A stretch of 44,611 nt of DNA from Bacteroidota bacterium. GTDB lineage: Bacteria > Bacteroidota > Bacteroidia > AKYH767-A > 2013-40CM-41-45. The DNA lies in assembly GCA_004295015.1 (NCBI GenBank), contig SHNE01000008.1, forward strand, positions 1 to 44,611, read 5' to 3'. The notes beneath the pieces are model-generated. The model made no database searches and was not told the origin of the DNA. It saw only the letters and a program-made list of their open reading frames with translations. Position numbers and translations under genes: made by a program. Shown in pieces: positions 1 to 7,886 of the stretch. Position 1 is the first letter of the stretch. Each line of letters opens with the position of its first letter.

Positions 1-112
1 CGTTTCACAAATTTATTATTACAATTTTAGAAATTATCAATCCTGCTTTAGTAATTTGCTCCTCTTCACTAACATCAATCTTTGGGATTAACCATTAGCT
101 TGGGGTCTAAAG

Positions 113-130
113 GTGCATTCGTGGCAATCT
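113..130 (+). repeat. Single right arm of the GTGCATTCGTGGC repeat family
   Basis: The sequence GTGCATTCGTGGCAATCT matches the right-hand arm of the dispersed inverted repeats. No matching left arm is visible inside the window; it could lie before position 1 or be lost. A second copy in the same orientation sits about 150 bp downstream. Confidence 0.55.
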
Positions 131-260
131 ATAAGGAAAGTAGTTTAATAGACGACTCAGTTAAATTATATTCACTAAAACAATAACCGGGCAAAGTCTA
201 CCATCTACCGTCCTAGGTCTAGTATTTATATGTTCAAATTTAAGTCCTCAATAAAAATCC

Positions 261-282
261 ATTCGTGCATTAGTGGCAATCT
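261..282 (+). repeat. Second single-arm copy of the repeat family (one mismatch)
   Basis: ATTCGTGCATTAGTGGCAATCT matches the arm ATTCGTGCATTCGTGGC with one substitution. It shares its downstream AATCT with the copy at 113-130, so the two are direct repeats. It lies about 55 bp before the start of the SRPBCC gene. Confidence 0.55.
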
Positions 283-336
283 AAAGTGAATTCAGTTCAA
301 CGATACTATCTCATCCAACTCATCATTCGATTAAAA

Positions 337-771
337 ATGAACCAAGACCTCATCCAATCCCACAGCATAGAAATCAACACTCCCTTGGCAACCGTTTGGA
401 GAGCATTGATAACACCCGAAATCATTGCTAAATATCTTCACGGTACCGAAACCATCACCGACTGGAAAGTTGGAAGCAAGGTAACTTTCCAGGGAGAGTA
501 CGAAGGCAAAGCCTATCGTGACGGAGGAATCATCAAAGAATTTATTCCCAATAAAAAAATCGCTTACACGTATTGGACAGGTTTTTCCGGACTAGAAGAT
601 AAATCTGAAAATTATTCTCTGATAACTTACGATGTGGAATCCATTACTCCGGATAAAACCCAATTCACCTGGACCACAAAAGGCTTTACAAGTGAAAAAG
701 AATTTGAAGGATCAAAATCCAGTATGCCACCATTTCTGGAGAATATTAAATCAATCGTAGAAAAATTATGA
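337..771 (+). CDS. SRPBCC / AHSA1-like domain protein
   Basis: A small (144-residue) protein of the START/SRPBCC fold, AHSA1-like type. These helix-grip proteins bind hydrophobic ligands or act as chaperone-ATPase activators; the ligand here is unknown. Visible signs are the N-terminal strand SIEINTPLATVWRALITPE, a central WKVGSKVTFQGEYEGKAYRDGG stretch split around residues 40-65, and a long C-terminal helix ending MPPFLENIKSIVEKL. The frame is open from a GTG at 286, but the family pattern begins at MNQDLIQSHSIEI, so I place the start at the ATG at 337. Its stop overlaps the start of the deaminase by four bases (ATGA), implying translational coupling. A role in pyrimidine use is not evident from the sequence. 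Confidence 0.85.
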   Translation: MNQDLIQSHSIEINTPLATVWRALITPEIIAKYLHGTETITDWKVGSKVTFQGEYEGKAYRDGGIIKEFIPNKKIAYTYWTGFSGLEDKSENYSLITYDVESITPDKTQFTWTTKGFTSEKEFEGSKSSMPPFLENIKSIVEKL

Positions 772-1205
772 CAACAGATCAATTTATGCAAGCCGCCATA
801 GAAGAAGCCCAAAAAGGATGGGACGAAGGCGGAATTCCTATTGGTTCAGTACTTGTGCGAGATGGAAAGATCATAGGAAGAGGACATAATCAAAGAGTAC
901 AAAAAGGCGACCCAATAACCCACGCCGAAATCGACTGCCTTCGTAACGCAGGTCGTATAGGTAATTATAAAAATGCGATTTTATATTCCACTTTGATGCC
1001 ATGCTACCTCTGTGCAGGCGCCGCCGTACAATTCGGAATCAAGAAAGTCATCGTCGGCGAATCCCGCACCTTCCCCGGCGCCGAAGCCTTCATGAAAGAA
1101 CACGGCATCGAAGTAGTGAACATGGATAATCAAGATTGCGTAGACTTAATGGAGCGCATGATTAAAGAGAAACCTGAGCTTTGGAATGAGGATATTGGGG
1201 TTTAG
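768..1205 (+). CDS. Cytosine/nucleoside deaminase, yeast Fcy1-like
   Basis: A zinc-dependent deaminase of 145 residues that probably converts cytosine to uracil in the cytoplasm. The zinc site is complete: HAE (His52, catalytic Glu54) and PCYLC (Cys79, Cys82). Several stretches match what I recall of yeast cytosine deaminase Fcy1 rather than the guanine or tRNA-adenosine deaminases: EGGIPIG, GRGHNQRVQKG, NAGRI, LYSTLMPC, IKKVIVGE, and the C-terminal WNEDIG. The next genes break down uracil, which fits cytosine as the substrate. The start overlaps the preceding gene by four bases. Deamination of another base or a related compound cannot be ruled out from sequence alone. Confidence 0.87.
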   Translation: MTTDQFMQAAIEEAQKGWDEGGIPIGSVLVRDGKIIGRGHNQRVQKGDPITHAEIDCLRNAGRIGNYKNAILYSTLMPCYLCAGAAVQFGIKKVIVGESRTFPGAEAFMKEHGIEVVNMDNQDCVDLMERMIKEKPELWNEDIGV

Positions 1206-1236
1206 TTCCTTTTTCGCCCTCCAGCTAACCGAGGCC

Positions 1237-1412
1237 GTCTCCTGAAAGCACCTTGTGAGTCAACCACGATGCAGCACTCATTAGCACCCAACTAGTCTCC
1301 TGCAAGGATCATGTGAGTCAGTCGCGATGAACCAACTTAGCCTAAGCCGCCCAGTCATCCTGCACGGCCCCTTTGGTTCATTTGCAATGAACCAATTATT
1401 TCTAAGCCCAAC
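1237..1412. repeat. Three degenerate tandem copies of a 58-59 bp unit
   Basis: The gap between the deaminase and the dehydrogenase holds three imperfect head-to-tail copies beginning at 1237, 1295 and 1354. Each starts GTC(T/A)(T/C)CCTG-like and carries a central TGTGAGTCA-like block followed by CGATG(A/C). The copies are more GC-rich than the flanks. No open frame crosses all three. Function is unknown; it may be a decaying minisatellite or an RNA leader. Confidence 0.6.
1374..1394 (+). other. 9-bp perfect hairpin in the deaminase-dehydrogenase gap
   Basis: TGGTTCATT and AATGAACCA are exact reverse complements separated by TGC, inside the third copy of the degenerate tandem repeat. No T-run follows directly, so it is a weak terminator candidate. 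It could equally be part of a leader structure upstream of the gene at 1464. Confidence 0.4.
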
Positions 1413-1463
1413 AAAATCAACTAATTTTTACTATTTTTACTATTTCCCGAACGAAAATCAACC

Positions 1464-2933
1464 ATGGAAACTGCAACATTAAAATACCCCGAAGTAAAAA
1501 ACTACGTAAGCGGTAAATTTATACCGAACGGAAAAAAATCAATGGAAGTAATCAGCCCACTTACAGGCAAAGTTATTTCTACTGTTCCCCTCTCATCTGC
1601 TCAAGATCTGGATGAGGCTGTTAAAGCCGCTAAAGCGGCTTTTCCTGCCTGGTCCGCAATGCCTATAAAGGAAAGAGTTCAAATCTTTTATCGATATAAA
1701 ACATTGATGGAAAAGCACTTAACTGAGCTTTCTAATCTCGTAAGTGTTGAAAATGGAAAAACTTTCGATGAAGCAAAAGCAGAAGTGGAGAAGAGCATCG
1801 AGCTCACTGAATTCGCCTGTTCCATGCCACAACTTATTTCAGGAGAAATTCTGGAAGTTAGTCGTGGAGTGGAATGCAGAGTCGAGCATAAACCTCTTGG
1901 CGTTGTTGCTTCAATTGCTCCCTTTAATTTCCCTCACATGGTTCCGCATTGGACAGTTCCCAATGCATTGGTGCTTGGAAATTGTATGATACTTAAACCT
2001 TCTGAGCAAGTTCCTATTTCTTCAAACCGCATTGCGGAAATGTTGAAGGAGGCCGGTCTTCCTGATGGTGTCTTCAATGTTGTAAACGGCGACCGCGAAA
2101 TCGTGGAAGCAATTTGCGATCATCCGGGAATTGAAGCAGTATCTTTTGTCGGTTCAACCAAAGTTGCCAAGATCGTTTACATCAGAGCAACGTCAAATTT
2201 AAAACGTGCGCTTGCATTAGGCGGAGCAAAAAATCACCTGATCGTATTACCTGATGCTCATCCTGACATGACTGCTTCTAATGTTACCGCATCTATGTCG
2301 GGCTGTGCCGGACAACGTTGTATGGCTGCCTCAGCAATGGTTGCTGTTGCCAATGTTGATCCCATCATTGCAAAGATTTGTGAGGAAGCGAAAAAAGTTA
2401 TTCCCGGAACAAATCTTGGCTCCGTTATTACCAAAGAAGCAAAAGAAAGAATTGAAAGATATATCACCGAAGCAGAAAAAGCCGGAGCGAAAGTTTTGGT
2501 TGATGGTCGTAACTGGAAAGTGGAAGGACATGAAGGTGGTTTTTACGTGGGCGCAACTGTGATTGATCACGTTACTCCGGATATGGCTATTGCCAAAGAA
2601 GAAGTCTTCGGTCCTGTGTTAGCAATCATTCGTGCAAAAAATCTTGATGAAGCAATTGCCATCGAGAATTCATCCAACTATGGAAATGCAGCCTCCGTCT
2701 TTACACAAAGCGGAAGTGTTGCCAGACAAGTTATGGATCGCGCCAGCGCAGGAATGATCGGTGTGAATATAGGAGTACCTGTTCCACGCGAACCATTTTC
2801 ATTCGGTGGATGGAACGAATCTAAATTCGGTGTTTGTGACATCACCGGAAAAAGCTCTATCGAATTCTGGACTCAGTTGAAAAAGACTTCCGTAAAATGG
2901 AATGCTGAAGCCAAGACAAATTGGATGAGCTAA
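1464..2933 (+). CDS. mmsA: CoA-acylating methylmalonate/malonate-semialdehyde dehydrogenase
   Basis: A 489-residue aldehyde dehydrogenase of the MmsA/IolA type. It oxidises malonate semialdehyde (or methylmalonate semialdehyde) with NAD and CoA to acetyl-CoA (or propionyl-CoA) and CO2. Family signs are FNFPHMVPHWTVP near residue 154, GGAKNH near 255, the nucleophile Cys286 in GCAGQRCMA, EEVFGPVL near 380, and PREPFSFGGWNESKFG near the C-terminus, which is typical of this CoA-dependent subgroup. Length is normal for the family. In this cluster it would finish pyrimidine degradation by consuming the malonate semialdehyde made by the aminotransferase 69 bp downstream. The same enzyme type serves valine and inositol breakdown, so it may act in more than one pathway. 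Confidence 0.95.
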   Translation: METATLKYPEVKNYVSGKFIPNGKKSMEVISPLTGKVISTVPLSSAQDLDEAVKAAKAAFPAWSAMPIKERVQIFYRYKTLMEKHLTELSNLVSVENGKTFDEAKAEVEKSIELTEFACSMPQLISGEILEVSRGVECRVEHKPLGVVASIAPFNFPHMVPHWTVPNALVLGNCMILKPSEQVPISSNRIAEMLKEAGLPDGVFNVVNGDREIVEAICDHPGIEAVSFVGSTKVAKIVYIRATSNLKRALALGGAKNHLIVLPDAHPDMTASNVTASMSGCAGQRCMAASAMVAVANVDPIIAKICEEAKKVIPGTNLGSVITKEAKERIERYITEAEKAGAKVLVDGRNWKVEGHEGGFYVGATVIDHVTPDMAIAKEEVFGPVLAIIRAKNLDEAIAIENSSNYGNAASVFTQSGSVARQVMDRASAGMIGVNIGVPVPREPFSFGGWNESKFGVCDITGKSSIEFWTQLKKTSVKWNAEAKTNWMS

Positions 2934-3002
2934 TTTTTTGACGAAATAACTATGGAAATTTTCCGCTTATTATTTTAAAATTGAATTTCAAAGAATACTT
3001 AT

Positions 3003-4364
3003 ATGTCAACTGATTTAAAAGAAAAAGCATCTTCTAAAGAGGAAATTTTATCCACCAATCTTAAACACAGTATTTTTTCATGGACAAAGCAAAGTGGCTT
3101 GAATCCATTGAACATCGAACGTGCTAAAGGAGTTTATATCTATGAGCGTAGTGGAAAAAAGATTCTTGACTTTTCTTCACAGTTGATGAATGTAAATATT
3201 GGTCATGGTCACCCTAAAGTTACTGAGGCTGTCATGCGTCAGATGAGCGAAGTGAGTTATGTTCATCCCGGTATGATTACCGAGGCACGGGGACTTCTTG
3301 GGAAAAAACTTTCTGAAATAAGTCCGGGCACTTTGAACCGTGCATTTTTTACAAACGGCGGTGCCGATGCCATAGAGCATGCAATCAAATTAGCTCGCAT
3401 GGTGACAGGCCGACATAAAATTATTTCTCTCTATCAAAGTTATCATGGCGCAACTTATGGAGCACTCACTGCCGGTGGCGATCCACGCGGACTCCCGCAT
3501 GACAGTCAGGGTGTACCGAATATTGTGCACGTTGAGAATCCATATTTTTATCGTGATCCTTGGAATAGCAAGACATTGGAAGAATGTGCTGAGAATGCAG
3601 CTGCGCACATGGAGCGTGTTATAAAGTATGAAGGACCGCAATATGTCGCCGCCATTTTGATGGAAGGTGAAAGTGGATCTTCCGGTTGTATTAAATACCC
3701 TCCGGGATATTGGAAGAAAGTTAAAGCTATAGCGGATAAATATGGAATCCTCACCATATGTGATGAAGTGATGAGTGGTTTCGGTCGCACAGGAAAATGG
3801 TTTGGAATTAATCACCACGATGTTACTCCTGACATCATGTGCATGGCAAAAGGAATTACGAGTGGTTATATTCCTTTGGGTGGAATGATGGTAAAGGAAG
3901 AAATCATTAAACAGTTCGACGATAAACCACTTCCAATCGGACTTACTTATTCCGCTCATGCAGTTGCATGTGCAGCCGCTAATGCTGTTATAGAAATTTA
4001 TGAAGAAGAGAATCTGATTGAAAATGCAGCGAAGATGGGAGCTTACCTCGACGCAAGCATGGTAAAGATGAGAGAAAAACATCCTTCCATTGGAGATTTT
4101 AGAAATACAGGATTGCTTGGTGTAATTGAATTGGTGAAGAACCGCGAGACAAAAGAGCCAATGGCTCCATGGAATGCAGCACCTTCTGAAATGGAAACAA
4201 TGAATAAAGTTGCAGCGAAGCTAACCGAACTCGGACTCTTTACTTTCGTTCGCTGGAACTGGATCTTCACGGCTCCACCATTGTGTATCACTAAAGAACA
4301 GATTGATGAAGGCCTGGATATAATTTCACAGGCTATTTCAATTGCAGATCAACAGTATAAATAA
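3003..4364 (+). CDS. Class III PLP aminotransferase, probably beta-alanine transaminase
   Basis: A 453-residue fold-type I aminotransferase of class III (omega-transaminases). The cofactor-binding pattern is complete: TNGGADAIEHAIKLAR near residue 118, YQSYHGAT near 140, ICDEVMSGFGRTG near 255, and the Schiff-base Lys283 in CMAKGITSGYIPLGG. In this neighbourhood the likely reaction is beta-alanine plus pyruvate or 2-oxoglutarate to malonate semialdehyde plus alanine or glutamate. The preceding dehydrogenase takes the product, and the downstream ureidopropionase supplies the substrate. Class III substrate choice cannot be read reliably from motifs, so taurine or GABA transamination is an alternative. 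The annotation to class is firm; the substrate is inferred from context. Confidence 0.9.
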   Translation: MSTDLKEKASSKEEILSTNLKHSIFSWTKQSGLNPLNIERAKGVYIYERSGKKILDFSSQLMNVNIGHGHPKVTEAVMRQMSEVSYVHPGMITEARGLLGKKLSEISPGTLNRAFFTNGGADAIEHAIKLARMVTGRHKIISLYQSYHGATYGALTAGGDPRGLPHDSQGVPNIVHVENPYFYRDPWNSKTLEECAENAAAHMERVIKYEGPQYVAAILMEGESGSSGCIKYPPGYWKKVKAIADKYGILTICDEVMSGFGRTGKWFGINHHDVTPDIMCMAKGITSGYIPLGGMMVKEEIIKQFDDKPLPIGLTYSAHAVACAAANAVIEIYEEENLIENAAKMGAYLDASMVKMREKHPSIGDFRNTGLLGVIELVKNRETKEPMAPWNAAPSEMETMNKVAAKLTELGLFTFVRWNWIFTAPPLCITKEQIDEGLDIISQAISIADQQYK

Positions 4365-4540
4365 GAAAGAATTGCAGAAGCAATCATATATTTTTATTTG
4401 ATGTTTGGTTATGAATTTCAATTGGTTCATGATTTCTTTTAAGCACTAATTAAATTGCAGGAAAGGTTGTATAATAGGGTAGATGGCGAACTGCCTTGTG
4501 CGGCTGGCAGGATTTTATCCGCCTATGGAGGGCAATTGGT

Positions 4541-4580
4541 CTTGATTTTTTGCATACTTTTTTATCAAGAAAAAAGTATG
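4541..4580. other. AT-rich perfect hairpin with an overlapping alternative pairing
   Basis: CATACTTTTTT (4553-4563) and AAAAAAGTATG (4570-4580) form an exact 11-bp inverted repeat with the loop ATCAAG. That loop is itself the exact complement of CTTGAT at 4541-4546, so a second, mutually exclusive stem is possible. Runs of T and A on the arms make it a plausible bidirectional terminator between the aminotransferase and permease genes. The surrounding 4365-4659 gap shows no other gene. Confidence 0.5.
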
Positions 4581-4659
4581 AATAGATTCAGAGATAATAT
4601 TAAACTTCTATAGATACAGATAGTACGGAAGCGTATCAAAACTATTTTTAAAAAATTCT

Positions 4660-6396
4660 ATGGAGAACAATACTAAAGCTATTCCTGAAGAACTTCATTC
4701 TTCATCACTCTATAGTAAAGATCTTGCTCCAACTCCCGAGGAAGGTAGAACATGGAACAAATGGAACCTTGCTGCCATTTGGGTAGGGATGGCCGTGTGT
4801 ATTCCAACTTATTTGTTGGCTTCATATATGATTCGTTCCGGCTTGAGTTGGCAAGCTTCTCTGATCATCATCGGTCTCGCAAATCTTGTCATTACCATTC
4901 CAATGGTTTTGAACGGACATGCCGGAGTGAAGTATGGAATCCCTTTTCCCGTTTTGGGAAGAGCCGGATTCGGAACAAAAGGGGTTCATATCCCTTCCTT
5001 CATGCGTGCCATTGTTGCTTGCGGTTGGTTTGGCATTCAAACCTGGATAGGTGGACTTGCAATTTATTCAATATGGAATGTAATCACCGGACAAGAAGGA
5101 ACTATCGGATTGGATATAGGTAAATTTATTGCTTTCGGAATTTTCTGGTTTATTAATATCTATTTTATCTGGAAAGGAACAGAAAGCATTCGCTGGTTGG
5201 AAGATTTTTCAGCTCCTATATTAATTGCTATTGGAATTGTCCTAATCGTGTGGGGATATAATAGTGCCGGAGGATTTGGAAAAGTACTCGATCAGGGAGT
5301 ACAACTACAGAAATCAACAGCCGTACTTTCAGCACCTGATGCATCAGGACAATTCAGTATTTCTTTGAATCCCGTAAAAGATTTCAACGGAAAAGCAAAG
5401 GCTGATGAGTATTCAATTTTAGTTCCAACTGATAAAGGCTATTATGATTTTGGCTGGCAGAAATGGGATGATAACAAACATATATTCCTTATTGAAAACG
5501 TTCCGGGAATTGAAACTAAAAATATTCTTGCGGGTTTGGAGTCCGTTAAAGTACAGTTCAGGAATAAAACTCAAGAGGTTTCAACCATTCTCGATGTAAA
5601 TATTCAAAAACCGCAAAGCAAATCAAGTCAATGGTGGGAGTATGTAATTTGGTTTACGGCGATGGTTGGTTTCTGGGCAACGATGTCAATAAGTATTTCC
5701 GACATTACTAGGTATGCTAAAACACAGAAGGATCAAATAGCAGGACAGTTCATCGGCCTTCCAGGCACTATGATTTTCTATTCCTTCGTCGGAATATTTG
5801 TAACGATTGCGGCAGTGATGTCCTTTAAAGATATACTGGTTGTTGAAGATGCTCCCTGGGATCCCGTGTCTCTTGTAGCTAAATTCAAAACCCCCTGGGT
5901 AGTAATTTTTGCTCAAGTAGCAATGCTCATTGCGACCTTAAGTACAAACATTGCTGCCAATGTAATTGCTCCCGCCAATGCATTTTCAAATATGTTCCCA
6001 AAGAAAATTTCATTCCGCGCAGGTGGAGTTATTACAGGAATCATTGGGATTATTATTTGTCCCTGGTTGCTCATGGATGAAATCAGTGGAATACTAATAT
6101 TCATAAGCGGTTTGCTCGGACCGGTTCTGGGTGTACTTCTTTGCGATTATTTTATTGTTAGAAAAAAGACTTTAGAGTTAAATGAAATGTACCGCCCTAA
6201 TGGAATGTATTCATACGGAGGCTCAGGATTTAATAAAGCAGGCATGCTTGCTCTATTAGTCGGCGTTTTAATTGCCCTAATCGGTTACTGGATTCCTTCT
6301 CTTGACTATCTTTATAAATTATCCTGGTTTAGCGGATTTATAGTTTCATTTATTGTTTATTATATTTCGGCTAAGAAATCGATTCCAATATCCTGA
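4660..6396 (+). CDS. NCS1-family cytosine/uracil/hydantoin permease with soluble insertion
   Basis: A 578-residue inner-membrane cation symporter of the NCS1 family, probably importing cytosine, uracil or a related base. Family signs are RTWNKWNLAAIWVGM at TM1, GWFGIQTW in TM3 (equivalent to the Mhp1 substrate-binding Trp/Gln), and AMVGFWATMSISISDITRYA in TM6. Most members are about 450-500 residues. This one is longer because about 118 residues (roughly 207-324) lie between TM5 and TM6, where the family usually has a short loop. By the Mhp1 topology that loop faces the periplasm. The inserted part is hydrophilic and looks strand-rich, with no membrane segment. Its position between the aminotransferase and the dihydropyrimidinase supports a pyrimidine-base substrate. 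Confidence 0.93.
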   Translation: MENNTKAIPEELHSSSLYSKDLAPTPEEGRTWNKWNLAAIWVGMAVCIPTYLLASYMIRSGLSWQASLIIIGLANLVITIPMVLNGHAGVKYGIPFPVLGRAGFGTKGVHIPSFMRAIVACGWFGIQTWIGGLAIYSIWNVITGQEGTIGLDIGKFIAFGIFWFINIYFIWKGTESIRWLEDFSAPILIAIGIVLIVWGYNSAGGFGKVLDQGVQLQKSTAVLSAPDASGQFSISLNPVKDFNGKAKADEYSILVPTDKGYYDFGWQKWDDNKHIFLIENVPGIETKNILAGLESVKVQFRNKTQEVSTILDVNIQKPQSKSSQWWEYVIWFTAMVGFWATMSISISDITRYAKTQKDQIAGQFIGLPGTMIFYSFVGIFVTIAAVMSFKDILVVEDAPWDPVSLVAKFKTPWVVIFAQVAMLIATLSTNIAANVIAPANAFSNMFPKKISFRAGGVITGIIGIIICPWLLMDEISGILIFISGLLGPVLGVLLCDYFIVRKKTLELNEMYRPNGMYSYGGSGFNKAGMLALLVGVLIALIGYWIPSLDYLYKLSWFSGFIVSFIVYYISAKKSIPIS

Positions 6397-6447
6397 TACT
6401 TTTGTTGAAATAGACATTGCATCATTAACCATTAAGAAAATAACAAG

Positions 6448-7830
6448 ATGTCCATCTTAATCAAAAACGGAAGACTGGTTACCGCCTCTGAAGATTTCAT
6501 TGCGGATATTTTTATTGAAGGGGATAAGATCAGCGCTATAGGAAAAAATCTTTCCATGTCAGCTGATGAGGTCATTGATGCTTCAGGGAAATTAGTATTT
6601 CCCGGAGGTATCGACCCGCACGTTCATCTCGACATGCCTTTCATGGGAACCTCTTCCAGTGATAATTATGAAACCGGGACATTGGCTGCCTTGCATGGTG
6701 GTACCACTACTGTAATTGATTTCGTATTGCAGACACAAGGTAAATCACTTCATCATGCCTTAGAGCAATGGAAAGGCCGTTCGAATGGAAATTGTTATGG
6801 AGACTATTCTTTTCACATGGCCGTCACCGATTTTAATGATCACACCAAAGCCGAAATAAAAGAAATGGTGGAGAAGGAAGGCATCACTTCGTTCAAAACA
6901 TTTATGGCTTACAAGGGCGCTCTCATGATTGATGACAGACAAATGGTGGGTTTGATGAATGAAGTGAAAGCATGCGGAGGAATGGTAACGGTCCATGCAA
7001 CCAATGGCGACCTTATTGATTTTCTCATCGCAAAACACCGCTCTGAAGGAAAACGTTCTCCACTTTATCATTATCTCAGTCAGCCTGAAATTACCGAGTC
7101 AGAAGCAACGGGTCGATTTTCGGATCTTGCTTATCAGACGGGTGCCACCGGTTATGTGGTACATATGACTTGCGAAGGTGCATTGAATCACATTAGGGAT
7201 ATTGCAAAAAGAAATCAAAAGGTATATGCAGAAACCTGTATTCAATACCTCATACTTGATGCTTCATTATATCAAAGGGATTTTGAAGGAGCGAAGTGGG
7301 TGATGAGCCCGCCATTGAGGGAACTTAAAGACCAGGCTGCTCTCTGGGCAGGGATAAATCAGGGAACAATTCAGGTAGTGGCAACGGATCATTGTCCTTT
7401 CAAATGGGATCAAAAAAGACTGGGTGAGAAGGATTTTGCAGCCATTCCAAATGGACATCCGGCCATTGAACACAGAATGGAATTGCTCTATTCCGAGGGA
7501 GTGCATAAAGGCAAAATATCTCTGAATAAATTTGTCGAGGTAAGCTCAACGAATGCAGCCAAAATTTTTGGAATGTACCCGAAAAAGGGTACACTTGCTA
7601 TTGGTTCAGATGCGGATATTCTTATCTTCGATCCGAATGAGAAGCATGCCTTGTCTGTCAAGACCCATCATATGAATGTTGATTACTCCGCATACGAGGG
7701 TTGGGAAGTCACCGGAAAATGTAAGACGACTATCTTAAGAGGACAAGTTGCCACGGACAAGGGTGATGTGAGAATAAAAAAAGGTTATGGTCAGTTTGTA
7801 AAAAGAAAAAAAATAAAAGCAATTATTTGA
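6448..7830 (+). CDS. hydA: Dihydropyrimidinase (D-hydantoinase family)
   Basis: A 460-residue amidohydrolase that opens the ring of 5,6-dihydrouracil (or dihydrothymine) to N-carbamoyl-beta-alanine in the cytoplasm. The binuclear metal site is complete: His58/His60 in DPHVHLDMPF, the carboxylated Lys156 in FMAYKGAL, His183 in VHATNGD, His239 in YVVHMTC, and Asp314 in ATDHCPF. The usual VHAENGD motif has Thr in place of Glu, which is not a metal ligand. Length and residue spacing match D-hydantoinases. It lies 51 bp after the permease and 56 bp before the ureidopropionase, in pathway order with them. A hydantoinase or phenylhydantoinase activity is possible, but the pathway context favours dihydropyrimidine. 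Confidence 0.96.
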   Translation: MSILIKNGRLVTASEDFIADIFIEGDKISAIGKNLSMSADEVIDASGKLVFPGGIDPHVHLDMPFMGTSSSDNYETGTLAALHGGTTTVIDFVLQTQGKSLHHALEQWKGRSNGNCYGDYSFHMAVTDFNDHTKAEIKEMVEKEGITSFKTFMAYKGALMIDDRQMVGLMNEVKACGGMVTVHATNGDLIDFLIAKHRSEGKRSPLYHYLSQPEITESEATGRFSDLAYQTGATGYVVHMTCEGALNHIRDIAKRNQKVYAETCIQYLILDASLYQRDFEGAKWVMSPPLRELKDQAALWAGINQGTIQVVATDHCPFKWDQKRLGEKDFAAIPNGHPAIEHRMELLYSEGVHKGKISLNKFVEVSSTNAAKIFGMYPKKGTLAIGSDADILIFDPNEKHALSVKTHHMNVDYSAYEGWEVTGKCKTTILRGQVATDKGDVRIKKGYGQFVKRKKIKAII

Positions 7831-7886
7831 AGACCTCTTAAAAGTTCTTCATTTTAAATTTATATAATCATCAAGCAATAAATATT

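Larger units (their letters stand above)
1..336. other. Intergenic region with two single-arm repeat copies
   Basis: I see no convincing gene here. Two direct copies of a motif ending in GTGCATT(C/A)GTGGCAATCT lie at about 113-130 and 261-282. They resemble the right arm of the inverted-repeat family found elsewhere in this window (8814-8860, 42892-43011, 43963 onward). A short open frame on the minus strand near position 1-105 lacks a start codon and was not called. Confidence 0.5.

Noticed and set aside
1..105. Minus-strand open frame reading PKIDVSEEEQITKAG near the left edge
   Set aside because: No start codon, bounded by stops after about 29 codons, and no match that I recognise; at most a decayed remnant.
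3390..4082. Long 230-codon open frame on the minus strand inside the aminotransferase gene
   Set aside because: It is antisense to a gene with full class III motifs, has cysteine/histidine/isoleucine-heavy composition, and shows no family resemblance.
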